The notes beneath the pieces were generated by a model. It was not told the origin of the DNA, made no database searches, and saw only the letters and a program-made list of their open reading frames with translations. From Deinococcus aquatilis DSM 23025 (GTDB lineage Bacteria; Deinococcota; Deinococci; Deinococcales; Deinococcaceae), in contig NZ_KB899713.1 of assembly GCF_000378445.1 (NCBI RefSeq), positions 52,329 to 89,454 on the forward strand: a stretch of DNA of 37,126 bases, read 5' to 3'. The position numbers and the translations under genes were made by a program. Of this stretch, positions 18,046 to 26,600 are shown one piece after another (the stretch's first letter is position 1; each line of letters opens with the position of its first letter).

Positions 18046-19284
18046 ATGAAAAAGTTTCTGACGCTGGCCCTCGCTCTGACCGTCTCTGCTTCTGCTGCGC
18101 CGGTCACCCTGACCTATTGGCAATACGATTTCGCCACCAAAGTCAGCACCATGGACGCCCTGATCAAGAAGTTTGAAGCCCAGAACCCGGACATTAAGAT
18201 CAAACAGGAAACCTTCCCCTACGACGCCTACAACCAGAAGGTCGCCTCAAGCGTTCCGGCGGGACAGGGCCCAGACGTGGTGAACTTGTTCTATGGTTGG
18301 CTGCCGCAGTATGTCGACAGCGGATTCCTGCAGCCTCTGCCCGCCAAAGACTTCTCGACCCAACAGATCGAGAGCAATTTCGTTCCCATGATCAAGACCA
18401 GCAAGATTGGTGGGCAATACTACGCCTTGCCCACTTCTGTCCGGACTTTGGCGGTGTTTTACAACAAAGACCTCTTCAAGCAGGCCCGCGTCGTGCCCCC
18501 CCGCACCTGGGAAGACTTTATCGCTGCAGGTCAGAAGATCGTCAAAGGCGCGCCGCCCCGCTTTAGCGTGTTGGGCTTCGGAATTCAGCCGGATGGACAG
18601 GATTATCACGTGGTACGTGAGGTGCTCGTCCGTCAATTTGGGGGCTCACCCTTCAGCAAGGACGGCAAAAAGGTCACGTATGACAGCGCCGCCGGGGTGC
18701 AGGCCATGACGTTCTACACGGAACTGATGACCAAGTACAAGCTGGGCGTTCCCAACTTTTTTCCTGGCAACAACAGTTACCGTGACGCGTTTATTGCTGG
18801 CAAGGTCGGCATGATTGTCGACGGCTCGTTTGCCGTCGGTGCAATCGAGAAAGGTGCAAAATTCAACTGGGGTGTCCTGCCACTGCCTGTACTGAAGAGC
18901 AACGGCGTCCGGGGCAACTTCGGCTCATATTGGGTGAACGGCATCACCAAAAATGCCAAGGGCGACAAACTCGCCGCCTCCATTAAGTTCTTGAAATTCT
19001 TGACCAGTGACGAAACGCAGCGCACCTGGTTGGACAGCGTCGGTGAGATTCCAGCCAGCCGCAAGCTATCCGGCACAGCCGCGCTCCGGACGAATCCCGT
19101 CTACGGACCGTTTGTCAGCGGCCTGCCTTTTGCGTCCTCGACGTTGTTCGTGGACGAGTCCGGCCAGCGCAAAGCCTGGGTTGACGCAATAAATACGGTT
19201 CTGCTGCAGGGCAACAGTCCAGCCAATGCTGTTAAGCGGGCTGCGGCAGAAGAACAGAAGATCCTGGATGGATACTACAAGTAA
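18046..19284 (+). CDS. extracellular sugar-binding protein of an ABC importer
   Basis: A 412-aa family-1 (MalE/UgpB-like) solute-binding protein. MKKFLTLALALTVSASAA is a Sec signal peptide, and there is no lipobox cysteine. The mature part begins with VTLTYWQYDF and continues through NPDIKIKQETFPYDAYNQKV, PDVVNLFYGWLPQY and the late SFAVGAIEKGAKFNWGVLPLP, all typical of the family. A longer in-frame start exists upstream, but ATG 18046 is preceded by AAGGAG and opens the signal peptide. It sits between the secreted deacetylase and the two permeases and probably presents the deacetylated or intact sugar to them. The real ligand is unknown. Confidence 0.93.
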   Translation: MKKFLTLALALTVSASAAPVTLTYWQYDFATKVSTMDALIKKFEAQNPDIKIKQETFPYDAYNQKVASSVPAGQGPDVVNLFYGWLPQYVDSGFLQPLPAKDFSTQQIESNFVPMIKTSKIGGQYYALPTSVRTLAVFYNKDLFKQARVVPPRTWEDFIAAGQKIVKGAPPRFSVLGFGIQPDGQDYHVVREVLVRQFGGSPFSKDGKKVTYDSAAGVQAMTFYTELMTKYKLGVPNFFPGNNSYRDAFIAGKVGMIVDGSFAVGAIEKGAKFNWGVLPLPVLKSNGVRGNFGSYWVNGITKNAKGDKLAASIKFLKFLTSDETQRTWLDSVGEIPASRKLSGTAALRTNPVYGPFVSGLPFASSTLFVDESGQRKAWVDAINTVLLQGNSPANAVKRAAAEEQKILDGYYK

Positions 19285-20212
19285 GCTGGCAGGAGGACGG
19301 GCTTCAGCCCGTCCTCCTCGCAGACGAAATACCGTCAAGTACCGTCAGACCGTCACCGCCTATACCTTCCTGCTGGTTCCTCTGCTGTTCTTTCTGCTGG
19401 TCCGTTTTATTCCCACGTTTATGGCCCTTCGGCTGAGCCTGTTCGACTGGAACATTCTCCGGGAGCAGCAACCTTTCGTGGGGCTGGACAACTACAAAAC
19501 GCTGATTGACGATGAAAAGTTCGCTCAGGCTCTGAAGAACACGGCGCTTTACACCGTCATCGGTGTCCCGCTTCAGATCATTCTGGGCCTGGGCCTGGCC
19601 CTGATGTTGGGCCGGGTCCGTGCTTTTAGGGGGTTCTACCGGGCACTGTACTTCGCACCCTATGTCACGCCCATTGTGGCGGCGGCCTGGGTATGGCAGT
19701 GGGTCTTCAGCCCGCAATTTGGTCCGGTGAATACAGTCTTGGGGTGGCTCCACCTGCCTCCGCAGTCTTTTCTGACGTCTCCAGATCAGGCGCTGGCCAC
19801 CACCGCTGGGCTGGTGGTTTGGCAGAACCTCGGATTTCAGGTCGTGCTGTTTTTGGCAGGCCTTGCGGCGATTCCCCGGAGCTACTACGAGGCGGCTGAA
19901 ATTGACGGGGCCACGGGCTCTCAGGCTTTCTGGAGAATCACGCTGCCCCTGCTGAATCCGACCATTGTGTTCAGCGTCGTGACCGGCACAATCGCCTACC
20001 TGCAACTGTTTACGCAGGTGGTCAACCTCAACTTCACTGATCAGGGTGGTCCGCTGGGAAGCACCCTCACGGTCGCCGTGTACATCTATCAACTGGCGTT
20101 CGGCCGCTTCCAGATGGGCTACGCTTCAGCGGTCACGGTAGTGTTGTTTGCCATTATCCTGATTATTACTCTGCTGCAACTGCGCTTCTTGACGCGGAGG
20201 TACGATACGTGA
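19268..20212 (+). CDS. ABC sugar permease, first subunit (MalF/UgpA-like)
   Basis: A 314-aa inner-membrane permease with about six TM helices. The BPD inner-membrane loop EAA motif is YYEAAEIDGATGSQAFWRITLPLLNP (residues about 215-240), which contacts the ATPase. The only good start is ATG 19268 (MDTTSKLAGG), overlapping the binding-protein gene by 17 bp. No other ATG, GTG or TTG lies between the hairpin at 19291-19318 and the first TM helix, so the hairpin is inside the coding sequence. No ATP-binding gene is in the operon, so the importer probably shares an MsmX/UgpC-type ATPase encoded elsewhere. Partner: the permease at 20209. Confidence 0.92.
   Translation: MDTTSKLAGGRASARPPRRRNTVKYRQTVTAYTFLLVPLLFFLLVRFIPTFMALRLSLFDWNILREQQPFVGLDNYKTLIDDEKFAQALKNTALYTVIGVPLQIILGLGLALMLGRVRAFRGFYRALYFAPYVTPIVAAAWVWQWVFSPQFGPVNTVLGWLHLPPQSFLTSPDQALATTAGLVVWQNLGFQVVLFLAGLAAIPRSYYEAAEIDGATGSQAFWRITLPLLNPTIVFSVVTGTIAYLQLFTQVVNLNFTDQGGPLGSTLTVAVYIYQLAFGRFQMGYASAVTVVLFAIILIITLLQLRFLTRRYDT
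19291..19318 (+). repeat. 12-bp perfect hairpin at the start of the permease gene
   Basis: AGGAGGACGGGC (19291-19302) and its exact complement GCCCGTCCTCCT (19307-19318) flank a TTCA loop. It begins 23 bases after the permease start codon and seven bases after the binding-protein stop. Such a stem often stabilises the upstream mRNA and lowers downstream expression (the malE-malF pattern). Here the left arm also contains an AGGAGG Shine-Dalgarno-like sequence. Confidence 0.75.
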
Positions 20213-21063
20213 CTGCTGCCACTTCTACGCCCAGAAAGCGTGTGGACACGCGCACCCTGCTGGTGTACGTCGCCCTCACGGTGGGGGTTGTCATCACCCT
20301 TTTTCCCTTTATCTGGATGCTGCTGACCAGCCTGAAAGGGTTTCAGGAGCTGTTCAACCTGAATTTCTTGCCAAGCCAGCCAACCCTGGACAACTACCGT
20401 CAGGTGTTGACGGAAACCCGGTTTCTGCAGTGGTTCGGCAACAGCCTACTCGTGGCCGGGGTAACCACGGTCAGCGTGCTGTTCTTTGATTCGCTGGTGG
20501 GGTACACACTGGCCAAGTTCGATTTTCCGGGCAAAAATATCGTCTTTGTACTGATTCTATCGACCCTGATGATTCCCACCGAAATGCTGGTCATTCCCTG
20601 GTTCGTGGGCGTTTCGGATCTGGGGCTGACCAAAAGCGTTCCGGGGGCCTACTTTTCCATCATGTTTCCTGGGCTCATCAGTGCATTTGGAGTCTTTCTG
20701 ATGCGGCAGTTCTTCGATACCCTGCCCAACGACCTGTTGGAGGCTGCCAGAATTGATGGTATGCACGAGTTCGGCATCTTCTGGCGGATTGCCATGCCGC
20801 TGGTGCGTCCTGCTCTGGCCAGCCTGGCTATCTTTACCTTCCTGGGGAATTGGAACGCCTTTCTGTGGCCGTTGATCGTGATTCAGCAGCCCCAATTCCG
20901 CACACTGCCGATCGGAACAGCGCTGTTCAACGGCGAAGCTGGAACCCAATGGGGGCTGATCATGGCTGCCAGCAGCCTGGCAGTGATTCCAGTCCTGATC
21001 GTGTTCGCCATTTTCCAGCGGCAGATCATTGAGGGCGTCGTGCTGACTGGCATGAAAGGCTGA
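20209..21063 (+). CDS. ABC sugar permease, second subunit (MalG/UgpE-like)
   Basis: A 284-aa inner-membrane protein with about six TM helices. The EAA loop is LLEAARIDGMHEFGIFWRIAMPLVRP (residues about 178-203), and the C-terminus QRQIIEGVVLTGMKG is the conserved end of MalG-type permeases. The start is GTG 20209, overlapping the preceding stop as GTGA, so the two subunits are translated together. With the 19268 permease it forms the transmembrane dimer of a carbohydrate uptake system CUT1. It is followed after one base by the cytosolic deacetylase gene, linking import to a deacetylation step. Confidence 0.93.
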   Translation: MTAATSTPRKRVDTRTLLVYVALTVGVVITLFPFIWMLLTSLKGFQELFNLNFLPSQPTLDNYRQVLTETRFLQWFGNSLLVAGVTTVSVLFFDSLVGYTLAKFDFPGKNIVFVLILSTLMIPTEMLVIPWFVGVSDLGLTKSVPGAYFSIMFPGLISAFGVFLMRQFFDTLPNDLLEAARIDGMHEFGIFWRIAMPLVRPALASLAIFTFLGNWNAFLWPLIVIQQPQFRTLPIGTALFNGEAGTQWGLIMAASSLAVIPVLIVFAIFQRQIIEGVVLTGMKG

Positions 21064-21064
21064 C

Positions 21065-21907
21065 ATGCAACCGTCCCTTCTGGCTCTTTTTGCACACCCC
21101 GACGATGAGGTGCTCCGCTGCGGCGGTACGCTGGCCCGCTATGCCCAGCTGGGTGTGCGCGTGACACTGGTGTGCCTGACCAGAGGAGAAGCGGGCCGGA
21201 ATACGGATCCGGCTCTGGGAGAATTGAATCTGGAGCAGCGTGATCTGGCACAGCTCCGGGAGGCCGAACTTCGGGAATCTTGCCTGCGACTGGGCATTGA
21301 TCCGCCCATCTTCCTGGGCTACCACGACAGTGGACGCAACGAGCGGTTGCGCCGGGATGACCCGCTGGCGACAATCAACGCCGATCCTCTGGAAATGGAA
21401 GCCAAAGTGCTCACCGTTGTCGCCCAGGTGCAGCCGCAGGTCATGCTGGGCTTTGACCCGCACGGCATCTATGGTCATCCGGATCATCTCGTCGCTCATC
21501 GGTTGGTGGCGGCCGTATTCGCACGCAGTGGAAGTGTCGGTATTCCGGTCGCCAGGCTGTATTACACGGTACAGACGCATACGGAAATGCGACTGCTTCA
21601 AAATGGCCGTGGGCTGGGGGTCTTGTCAGGCCTGGATCCAGAGACCTACGCCGTGTGCGAGGCCACCATTGCTGCCCGTATCGATATCTCGCTGCAGGCT
21701 GAGCGCAAGCGCCGGGCCCTGTCGGCACACCGGACACAGACCGGCCCCCTCAGTACCCTGGGAAACCTCACGGAAATGCAGTGGCAGGCGCTGTCAAGTT
21801 CTGAGACCTTTAGCCTGGGCGGTAGCCGCACGCCCATTGCCCATTATCCGCATTCGGATCTGTTCGAAGGCTTACCACTCACGCAGGTACAGGACGTTCG
21901 GGCATGA
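21065..21907 (+). CDS. cytosolic PIG-L/LmbE family deacetylase
   Basis: A 280-aa deacetylase without a signal peptide. AHPDDE is at residues 10-15 (His11 and Asp14 zinc ligands, Asp13 general base). GEAGRN lies near residues 42-47, and FDPHGIYGHPDHLVAHRLV near 135-153 supplies the third ligand His and the second conserved His. These are the family's active-site features, also found in MshB, BshB and the GlcNAc-PI deacetylase. It probably removes an acetyl group from an imported N-acetylated sugar or conjugate. A single operon thus contains an exported and a cytosolic PIG-L enzyme. It begins two bases after the permease stop and overlaps the kinase gene as ATGA. Substrate not determined. Confidence 0.92.
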   Translation: MQPSLLALFAHPDDEVLRCGGTLARYAQLGVRVTLVCLTRGEAGRNTDPALGELNLEQRDLAQLREAELRESCLRLGIDPPIFLGYHDSGRNERLRRDDPLATINADPLEMEAKVLTVVAQVQPQVMLGFDPHGIYGHPDHLVAHRLVAAVFARSGSVGIPVARLYYTVQTHTEMRLLQNGRGLGVLSGLDPETYAVCEATIAARIDISLQAERKRRALSAHRTQTGPLSTLGNLTEMQWQALSSSETFSLGGSRTPIAHYPHSDLFEGLPLTQVQDVRA

Positions 21908-22812
21908 GCGCGCTGGTGGTGTTGGGGAACGTGAATGTAGACCTGATCCTTGGGGTCCTGCGGGCCTGGCCTGAGCCAGGAACAGAGACAGTGCTCTCGC
22001 AAGCAGCTTGGCGGGTGGGTGGAAACGCGGGCAATGCAGCGGTCGCCCTGGGTGCCCTGGGTGCCGATGCCAGCATCATCAGCACGGTCGGCGATGACCT
22101 TCCGGGCCACTGGCTCCGGGAGCAATTGCAGGGTCTTCCGGTGACCTGGATTACCGTTCCGGAGCCGACATCCATTACCGTTGCCTTCTCGCACCCGGAT
22201 GGAGAGCGCTCGTTTGTGACTCATCTGGGCCACCTGAAATCCCTGTGCTGGGAACAGCTGCACCCACATTTACCTGCGGCCCGTATGGCCCTGCTGGCCG
22301 GAGCATTTCTCACTCCAACGCTGCGGCAGAACTACCCGGAACTGCTTCAGAACCTGGCCACCCGGGGCGTACGGACCGCTCTGGATGCAGGTTGGCCAGA
22401 TGACGGCTTTACCCCAGCTGTTCGTGCAGAGGTGGCGAGTTGGTTGCCCTACGTGCACCTTCTTCTGGTGAATGAGGCGGAAGCGTCCGGGCTCACGTGT
22501 GAGACTCACCCCGAAGACGCGGCCCGGCAGCTGGCTCAGCACATGCCCCCTGGAGGGACTGTGGTGGTCAAACAGGGAAGGCAGGGGGCCCTGGCCCTCC
22601 AAAACGGCACGCTGGTACAGGTGCGGGCCCCGGAAGTTCAGGTGGTGGATACCGTCGGTGCGGGCGATACCTTCAATGCGGCATACCTGCATGCACTCCT
22701 GCAAGGATACGATCAACACTCGTCACTGACGTTCGGTGTACAGGTCGCCTCACACGCAGTGTCGAGCGAGCAGCGGCACGTGCTCCCAGCAGCATTACTT
22801 AGTCCCAGCTGA
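21904..22812 (+). CDS. PfkB-family carbohydrate kinase
   Basis: A 302-aa cytosolic sugar kinase of the ribokinase/PfkB family. It has the N-terminal VLGNVNVDLI strand, RVGGNAGNAAVALGALGA (PfkB signature 1 region, residues about 36-55) and DTVGAGDTFNAAYLHALL (signature 2 with the catalytic Asp, residues about 248-265). The length is standard. It overlaps the preceding deacetylase as ATGA and ends the operon, 34 bp before a strong terminator. The likely job is to phosphorylate the free sugar released by the deacetylase and lyase, trapping it for central metabolism. Fructokinase, ribokinase or aminosugar kinase specificity cannot be decided here. Confidence 0.92.
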   Translation: MSALVVLGNVNVDLILGVLRAWPEPGTETVLSQAAWRVGGNAGNAAVALGALGADASIISTVGDDLPGHWLREQLQGLPVTWITVPEPTSITVAFSHPDGERSFVTHLGHLKSLCWEQLHPHLPAARMALLAGAFLTPTLRQNYPELLQNLATRGVRTALDAGWPDDGFTPAVRAEVASWLPYVHLLLVNEAEASGLTCETHPEDAARQLAQHMPPGGTVVVKQGRQGALALQNGTLVQVRAPEVQVVDTVGAGDTFNAAYLHALLQGYDQHSSLTFGVQVASHAVSSEQRHVLPAALLSPS

Positions 22813-22846
22813 CCGTTTATTTCCTGAACAGCTCTCCAGAACCGTG

Positions 22847-22874
22847 GCGTGCCCTCTGTTGGCACGCTGCTTTT
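22847..22874 (+). terminator. rho-independent terminator of the sugar operon
   Basis: GCGTGCC (22847-22853) pairs perfectly with GGCACGC (22861-22867) around a 7-base loop and is followed by TGCTTTT. It lies 34 bp after the PfkB stop and closes the 9-kb operon. Confidence 0.8.
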
Positions 22875-22899
22875 CATATTGCTATACGGTTGTGTTGCC

Positions 22900-23163
22900 T
22901 CAACTGGCGTCATGGCAGGCTGAGGGAAGGGGTGGCCTCCTGCTGTAACCATCGCCCACGTCTGGAACGCATGTTTTCTGGTTGCTACGTCTGGTCGGGG
23001 CCAACAAGCTGGTGCGGAAATGATGAAGGTTCTCTATCCGTGCGTGCAAGCTCAGAAATTCCTGTGCACGTTTCCTCCGCCAGAATCTAAGTTGCTGCCG
23101 TTCCTGACATCGTGGAAAACGGTGAGATTGCTCAATGATGTTGCAGCCTGCCGTAGAGATCAC
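22900..23163 (-). pseudogene. IS6-family transposase C-terminal remnant
   Basis: The minus-strand frame contains CNIIEQSHRFPRCQERQQLR and RKRAQEFLSLHARIENLHHF, the IS6 transposase C-terminus with the tail of the DDE domain. It lacks everything upstream of that region and cannot function. It is collinear with the C-terminal part of the relic near 12819-12975 but clearly diverged from it. It sits directly after the sugar-operon terminator. Confidence 0.75.
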
Positions 23164-23189
23164 CTGCTGGTGGTCGACGTCATCCAGGC

Positions 23190-23492
23190 TCGGGATCTTT
23201 CGGATCGCGGCTCCCTAGCTGCCCCGGTATGGATGACTTCTGGGACATTGGGCTTGAGTCGGTCTTGCACACGTCCGGTGAAGCCACCTGAGCTTGGGGC
23301 TCGAGATCGTGTGGCGTCAAGTCGTCCCGTGTCGCATGACGGCGTTGTCGATTGTAGAACACCTCGATCTATTCGAAGATCGCTTGGCAAGTAACGGCCC
23401 GGCTCTCGAAGGGAGTCGTGTCCAGCAGCTCCCGTTTCAGGGAGCTGAAAAAGCTTTCCAGAACAGGGTTGTCCCAACAATTCGTCTTGCGG
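23190..23492 (-). pseudogene. IS3 OrfB, 3' part (rve integrase end)
   Basis: Contains RKTNCWDNPVLESFFSSLKREL, with the third catalytic Glu of the DDE integrase core, and FYNRQRRHATRDDLTP, the conserved IS3 OrfB end. The two pieces are in different frames, so at least one frameshift separates them. The 5' side begins abruptly at 23492, where IS110-type sequence is inserted. Confidence 0.85.
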
Positions 23493-24302
23493 CTTGTATG
23501 TTGAGGGTGGGACTGGACGCGGCAGATCGTCCTTGCGACAGGTGGCGAACACCGCGCATGAGCTGGGATCACCGCGTTCCCCCGTCCGCTCCCCTCGCGC
23601 TGGAAGCCTTGATGAGGTGCCGTCAGCTGGTCGACCTGCTCACCTCTGGACGCAATCGGGCCAGCAGCTGCCAAGACGACCACGTCCGCCAAGATATTGA
23701 GGCCCTCATCGCTTATCTCGAAGGTCGCCGGGACAAGCTTGACGCCGAGCTTCAAGAGGCAGTTCAGGCCGATGTATAGCGTCTACACTCTGTTTTGCAG
23801 CACACGCGGTGTGGGCTACGTCCTGGCCCTGACGTTGATTGCTGAGCTTCCAGAACTCGGAAGGCTCACCCGAATCCCAGTGGCCAGTCTGGTCGGGGTG
23901 GCGCCGATGAACTCGGACAGTGGTCAACATCGCGGGCGTCGTCGGGTCTGGGGTGGCCGGGCTGACATCCGCCGGGCACTGTACAGGGCCGCAGTGTCTG
24001 CGGCCTGATCAAACAGTTTGATACCCCGCTGGTCGAACGCGGGAAAGCCAAGAAACTCTCGTTGGTGGCCTGGATGCGCCAACTGCTGGTCATTCTGAAC
24101 GCCAGAGTACGGAGTGGACAGCCGTGGGACGAAGGGTTCGGGCACCGTCTGAACCCTTTCTCCGGAGTCGAAGGCAAGGCTAGCCTCAAGCTGCCCGCCT
24201 CCGCTTGAGCCTCAAGAGCTCGTGCAGGCCCGTTTTGGGACCTTGCTTGGGGGCTGGGAGCTGCTGATTCGCATCGCCACACTTGACACTCAAGACAAGT
24301 GC
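23493..24302 (+). mobile_element. IS110-family fragment inserted in the IS3 element
   Basis: About 810 bp whose plus-strand frames show an IS110 transposase in pieces. LEALMRCRQLVDLLTSGRNR and RQDIEALIAYLEGRRDKLD (about 23600-23750) are the middle helices. GVGYVLALTLIAELPELGRL, SLVGVAP, DSGQHRGRRRVWGGRADIRRALY (about 23800-24005) is the Transposase_20 domain. KKLSLVAWMRQLLVILNA (about 24045-24110) is the end. The N-terminal DEDD catalytic domain is missing and two frameshifts are present. Being shorter than a normal IS110 element, it must have an internal or 5' deletion. Confidence 0.8.
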
Positions 24303-24934
24303 TCATGCTGCCTTGAGCATCAAGGCGCGGCAATTCAGCCTGAACAGCTTGACTGACGTATGGACTTCCCCGGTCACTGTGCTGCAGAAGGCCAGGAAGC
24401 GGTTTTCGTGCGCCTACCGCCATCTTCAACACTCCGAGCGGTCAGGTCGCTGCCATATGAACCTCCATGGCATACCCCACGACGGCTCGCGAATGCAGAT
24501 CAAGCGTGAGCGCCAAAGACAGCTACCCCTCCTCGGTGGGAATAAATGTCAAATCAGAAGCCCACACCGTATTGGCGTGCTGAACGGCAAATTTTCGGTT
24601 CAACACATTGTGGGAGACCGCACAGGTGTGTTCGCTGGCAGTCGTGCGCACGAATCGTCGCTTTCCCCTGGCCCGCAGGCCGCCAGCCCGCATGAAGCGC
24701 AAAATCCGCTTGCGGGAAACGTGTCGTCCTTCAGCACTCAGGCGCACCGTAGCGCCCTTTGCTGGCCTGGTGAAGCTCATGGATGCGCTGCTGAAGCAGC
24801 GTATCCTGCTCAGCGTGTGGTGAGGTGGGGCTTCCTTGCCAGCTGTCAAACGTACTGCTGGACACGTCCAGCACCCGGCACAACACCTTCAACGGGTATT
24901 GACTGCGCCACTGTTGGATCAAAACGTCTCTCAA
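24303..24934 (-). pseudogene. IS3 OrfB, 5' part, with stops and a frameshift
   Basis: It begins at TTG 24934 (MRDVLIQQW). IHELHQASKGRYGAPEC and EGRHVSRKRILRFMRAGGLRARG are the HTH_21 region, split by a frameshift near 24730-24770. NTVWASDLTFIPTEEG and LALTLDLHSRAVVGYAM surround the first Asp of the DDE core, and LLQHSDRGSPYVS holds the second Asp. A TAG replaces the usual Trp after PTEEG and a TGA follows about 30 codons later, so no OrfB could be made. Confidence 0.85.
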
Positions 24935-25230
24935 CGCGTGGTCTCTTTGGCAAAGAAGGCCGCGGCTTTTTTCAAAATTTCACGTTTCTAACGCAAAATT
25001 TCGTTTTCCTTGCGCCGTCGTTTCAGTTCCTCGTGTTCGGGTGTCACCAGCTGACGGCCCTGACCAGGGAAGGCTAACTCTCCGTTGTGCTGGTCGGTTT
25101 TGATCCACTTTCTCGAGGCTGAAAGTCCAATGCCGAGGTCGCGGGCAGTGCCTGCGATATTGTCGGTGGACTGCGCAAGCCCAGCTGCGTCTCGCTTGAA
25201 TTCGGCGGTGTAGGTTTTGCGTTGGGTCAT
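24931..25230 (-). pseudogene. IS3 OrfA with a nonsense codon
   Basis: ATG 25230 starts MTQRKTYTAEFKRDAAGLA, an IS3 OrfA helix-turn-helix, continuing through ASRKWIKTDQHNGELAFPG to EELKRRRKENEILR. A TAG then interrupts; beyond it the frame resumes as KREILKKAAAFFAKETTR to TGA at 24931-24933, the typical OrfA end. The stop most likely arose from a CAG codon. The TTG start of OrfB overlaps the OrfA stop, as expected for frameshift-fused IS3 transposases. Confidence 0.88.
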
Positions 25231-25468
25231 AGGTGCCTCCGCGTGAATCGGAGCTGAACTCCATGTGTGGAACATCGACTTACCCTCACACCACTCGAAA
25301 AAGCCATCAACAACACGTTTTCCACACGTGGTCAAAAGTCGCAGCTGGGTTGGCCTGACAATATGGTTACGGCAGCACAAGCGCGTGGAAACGTGGCACA
25401 AAACTTGCCTGTCTACAGAATTAGCTCAACCGACAAATCAGGTCTGGACAGCCCCATGAGGTCCGCGT

Positions 25469-25693
25469 TTAAGCTGCGTCCATTCTCATATGAATAAAAG
25501 TCAGTTGACTTCTGAGGGTGCTGAGTTTGACCCGAAGCGCCCGCTCCTCCGCTTGGCGGTCACCCTGTCCAATGGCAGCCAACCGAGCTTCAATGAACAC
25601 CACCTGACGTTCTAGATTGGCCTGAACTTCTTGCAACTGAGGGCGGGACGACGGCAGGCCGTCCAACCAGATCTGCCAACCACTCTCTTTCAT
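25469..25693 (-). CDS. small helical hypothetical protein
   Basis: A 74-codon frame that I do not recognise. From about residue 20 to the end it has a heptad-like, Leu/Arg/Gln/Glu-rich pattern (LQEVQANLERQVVFIEARLAAI, then RALRVKLSTLRSQLTFIHMRM) that would form a helical hairpin or coiled coil. No clear Shine-Dalgarno precedes the ATG. It lies alone between IS debris (25241-25468, no gene seen) and the pentapeptide-repeat gene. It could be a real small gene or a fragment. Confidence 0.35.
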   Translation of the reverse strand: MKESGWQIWLDGLPSSRPQLQEVQANLERQVVFIEARLAAIGQGDRQAEERALRVKLSTLRSQLTFIHMRMDAA

Positions 25694-25934
25694 CGGGTAG
25701 GGGAGTGAGAGGACGGCAGGCAGGGGTCAGGAACTCGGTTCATGGCTCAGCCTAGCGTCGAGCATCTGACGGGAATCTCGCAGGGCTAAAGCAGAAGCCT
25801 GAATACATGTATTTCCTCAGACTTGAGCTGGTCTTTTGTTGGCAGCAAAAGGTCTACCACAGTGACCGGGCCTGTTCAATGGAACTGCATTCGCTCAGAA
25901 AGGCAACGCGAACGCCTGATCCAATGACAGAGCT

Positions 25935-26600
25935 ATGGTGTTGGTCATGCTCCCGCCGACATTCAAGCCCCCGAACCGGCCCAAGTTCCCGCGTGTCGGC
26001 TTACAACTGCTCTCGCCGGAAGCACTGGAAGATGAAGCCATTTACCGTGGCCGCCTGTTGGAAGGTCTCTCCTTTGAAGATCAGCCTCTGGAAAGTGTTT
26101 CATTTGAAGGGTGTGTCTTCCGCGAAGTAAATCTGAGCCGGGTTCAGTGGCACCGGATTCGGTTGGCCGATGTGCGCTTTGAACAGTGCATTTTGGCGGG
26201 AGGACAATGGAATGAACTCAGTCTGGAACGGGTTGAATTCGTGGACTGTCGGCTGCTGGGGCTGCAAATGCCAGAGGCACGGTTACGGCACGTTGCTCTG
26301 ACCCGGGCGCAGGCACAGCTATCCTTATGGTTTAAGGCGGACACGAAGAATTTCTGGGCTGAAGAATGCGATTTTGGGGAGGCGACTTTCATGGACGCCG
26401 AACTTTCCAGTGCAGTGTTTCGTGGCTGCCGCCTGTCTCAAACCGACTTTATGGGTGCAAAGCTCGTTGGCGCTGATCTGAGAGGCTCAGAACTGTCTAG
26501 AACGCGGCTGGGGTTGCGCGAGGTGGCCGGTGCAATAGTTGAAGCAGAACAGTTGGTCGATTTGGCCTACCTTCTGGATGTCAAGGTGATGGTGTTATGA
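25935..26600 (+). CDS. pentapeptide repeat protein
   Basis: A 221-aa protein built from A(D/N)LXX-type repeats. Clear repeats run from about residue 43 to 90 (LEGLSFEDQPLESVSFEGCV, REVNLSRVQWHRIRLADVRF) and again from about 150 to 200 (DFGEATFMDAELSSAVFRG, SQTDFMGAKLVGADLRGSEL). A non-repeat loop around 120-140 (LSLWFKADTKNFW) is more hydrophobic. Such right-handed quadrilateral helices may mimic DNA (Qnr/MfpA type) or serve unknown scaffold roles; there is no evidence which. Two in-frame ATGs are possible (25935, 25947); neither has a strong ribosome-binding site. 26601-26862 contains no gene. Confidence 0.82.
   Translation: MVLVMLPPTFKPPNRPKFPRVGLQLLSPEALEDEAIYRGRLLEGLSFEDQPLESVSFEGCVFREVNLSRVQWHRIRLADVRFEQCILAGGQWNELSLERVEFVDCRLLGLQMPEARLRHVALTRAQAQLSLWFKADTKNFWAEECDFGEATFMDAELSSAVFRGCRLSQTDFMGAKLVGADLRGSELSRTRLGLREVAGAIVEAEQLVDLAYLLDVKVMVL

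Larger units (their letters stand above)
23170..25240 (-). mobile_element. decayed IS3-family element interrupted by IS110 sequence
   Basis: OrfA (25230 to 24931) and OrfB in two parts (24934 to 24303; 23492 to about 23190) lie in order on the minus strand with the expected overlap of the two frames. The split in OrfB is filled by 23493-24302. The OrfB halves join in sense at the junction (GSMS then RKTNCWDN), so the interruption is an insertion. In-frame stops and a frameshift show that it is long dead. Exact ends were not determined; no clean terminal repeat was found. Confidence 0.85.
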
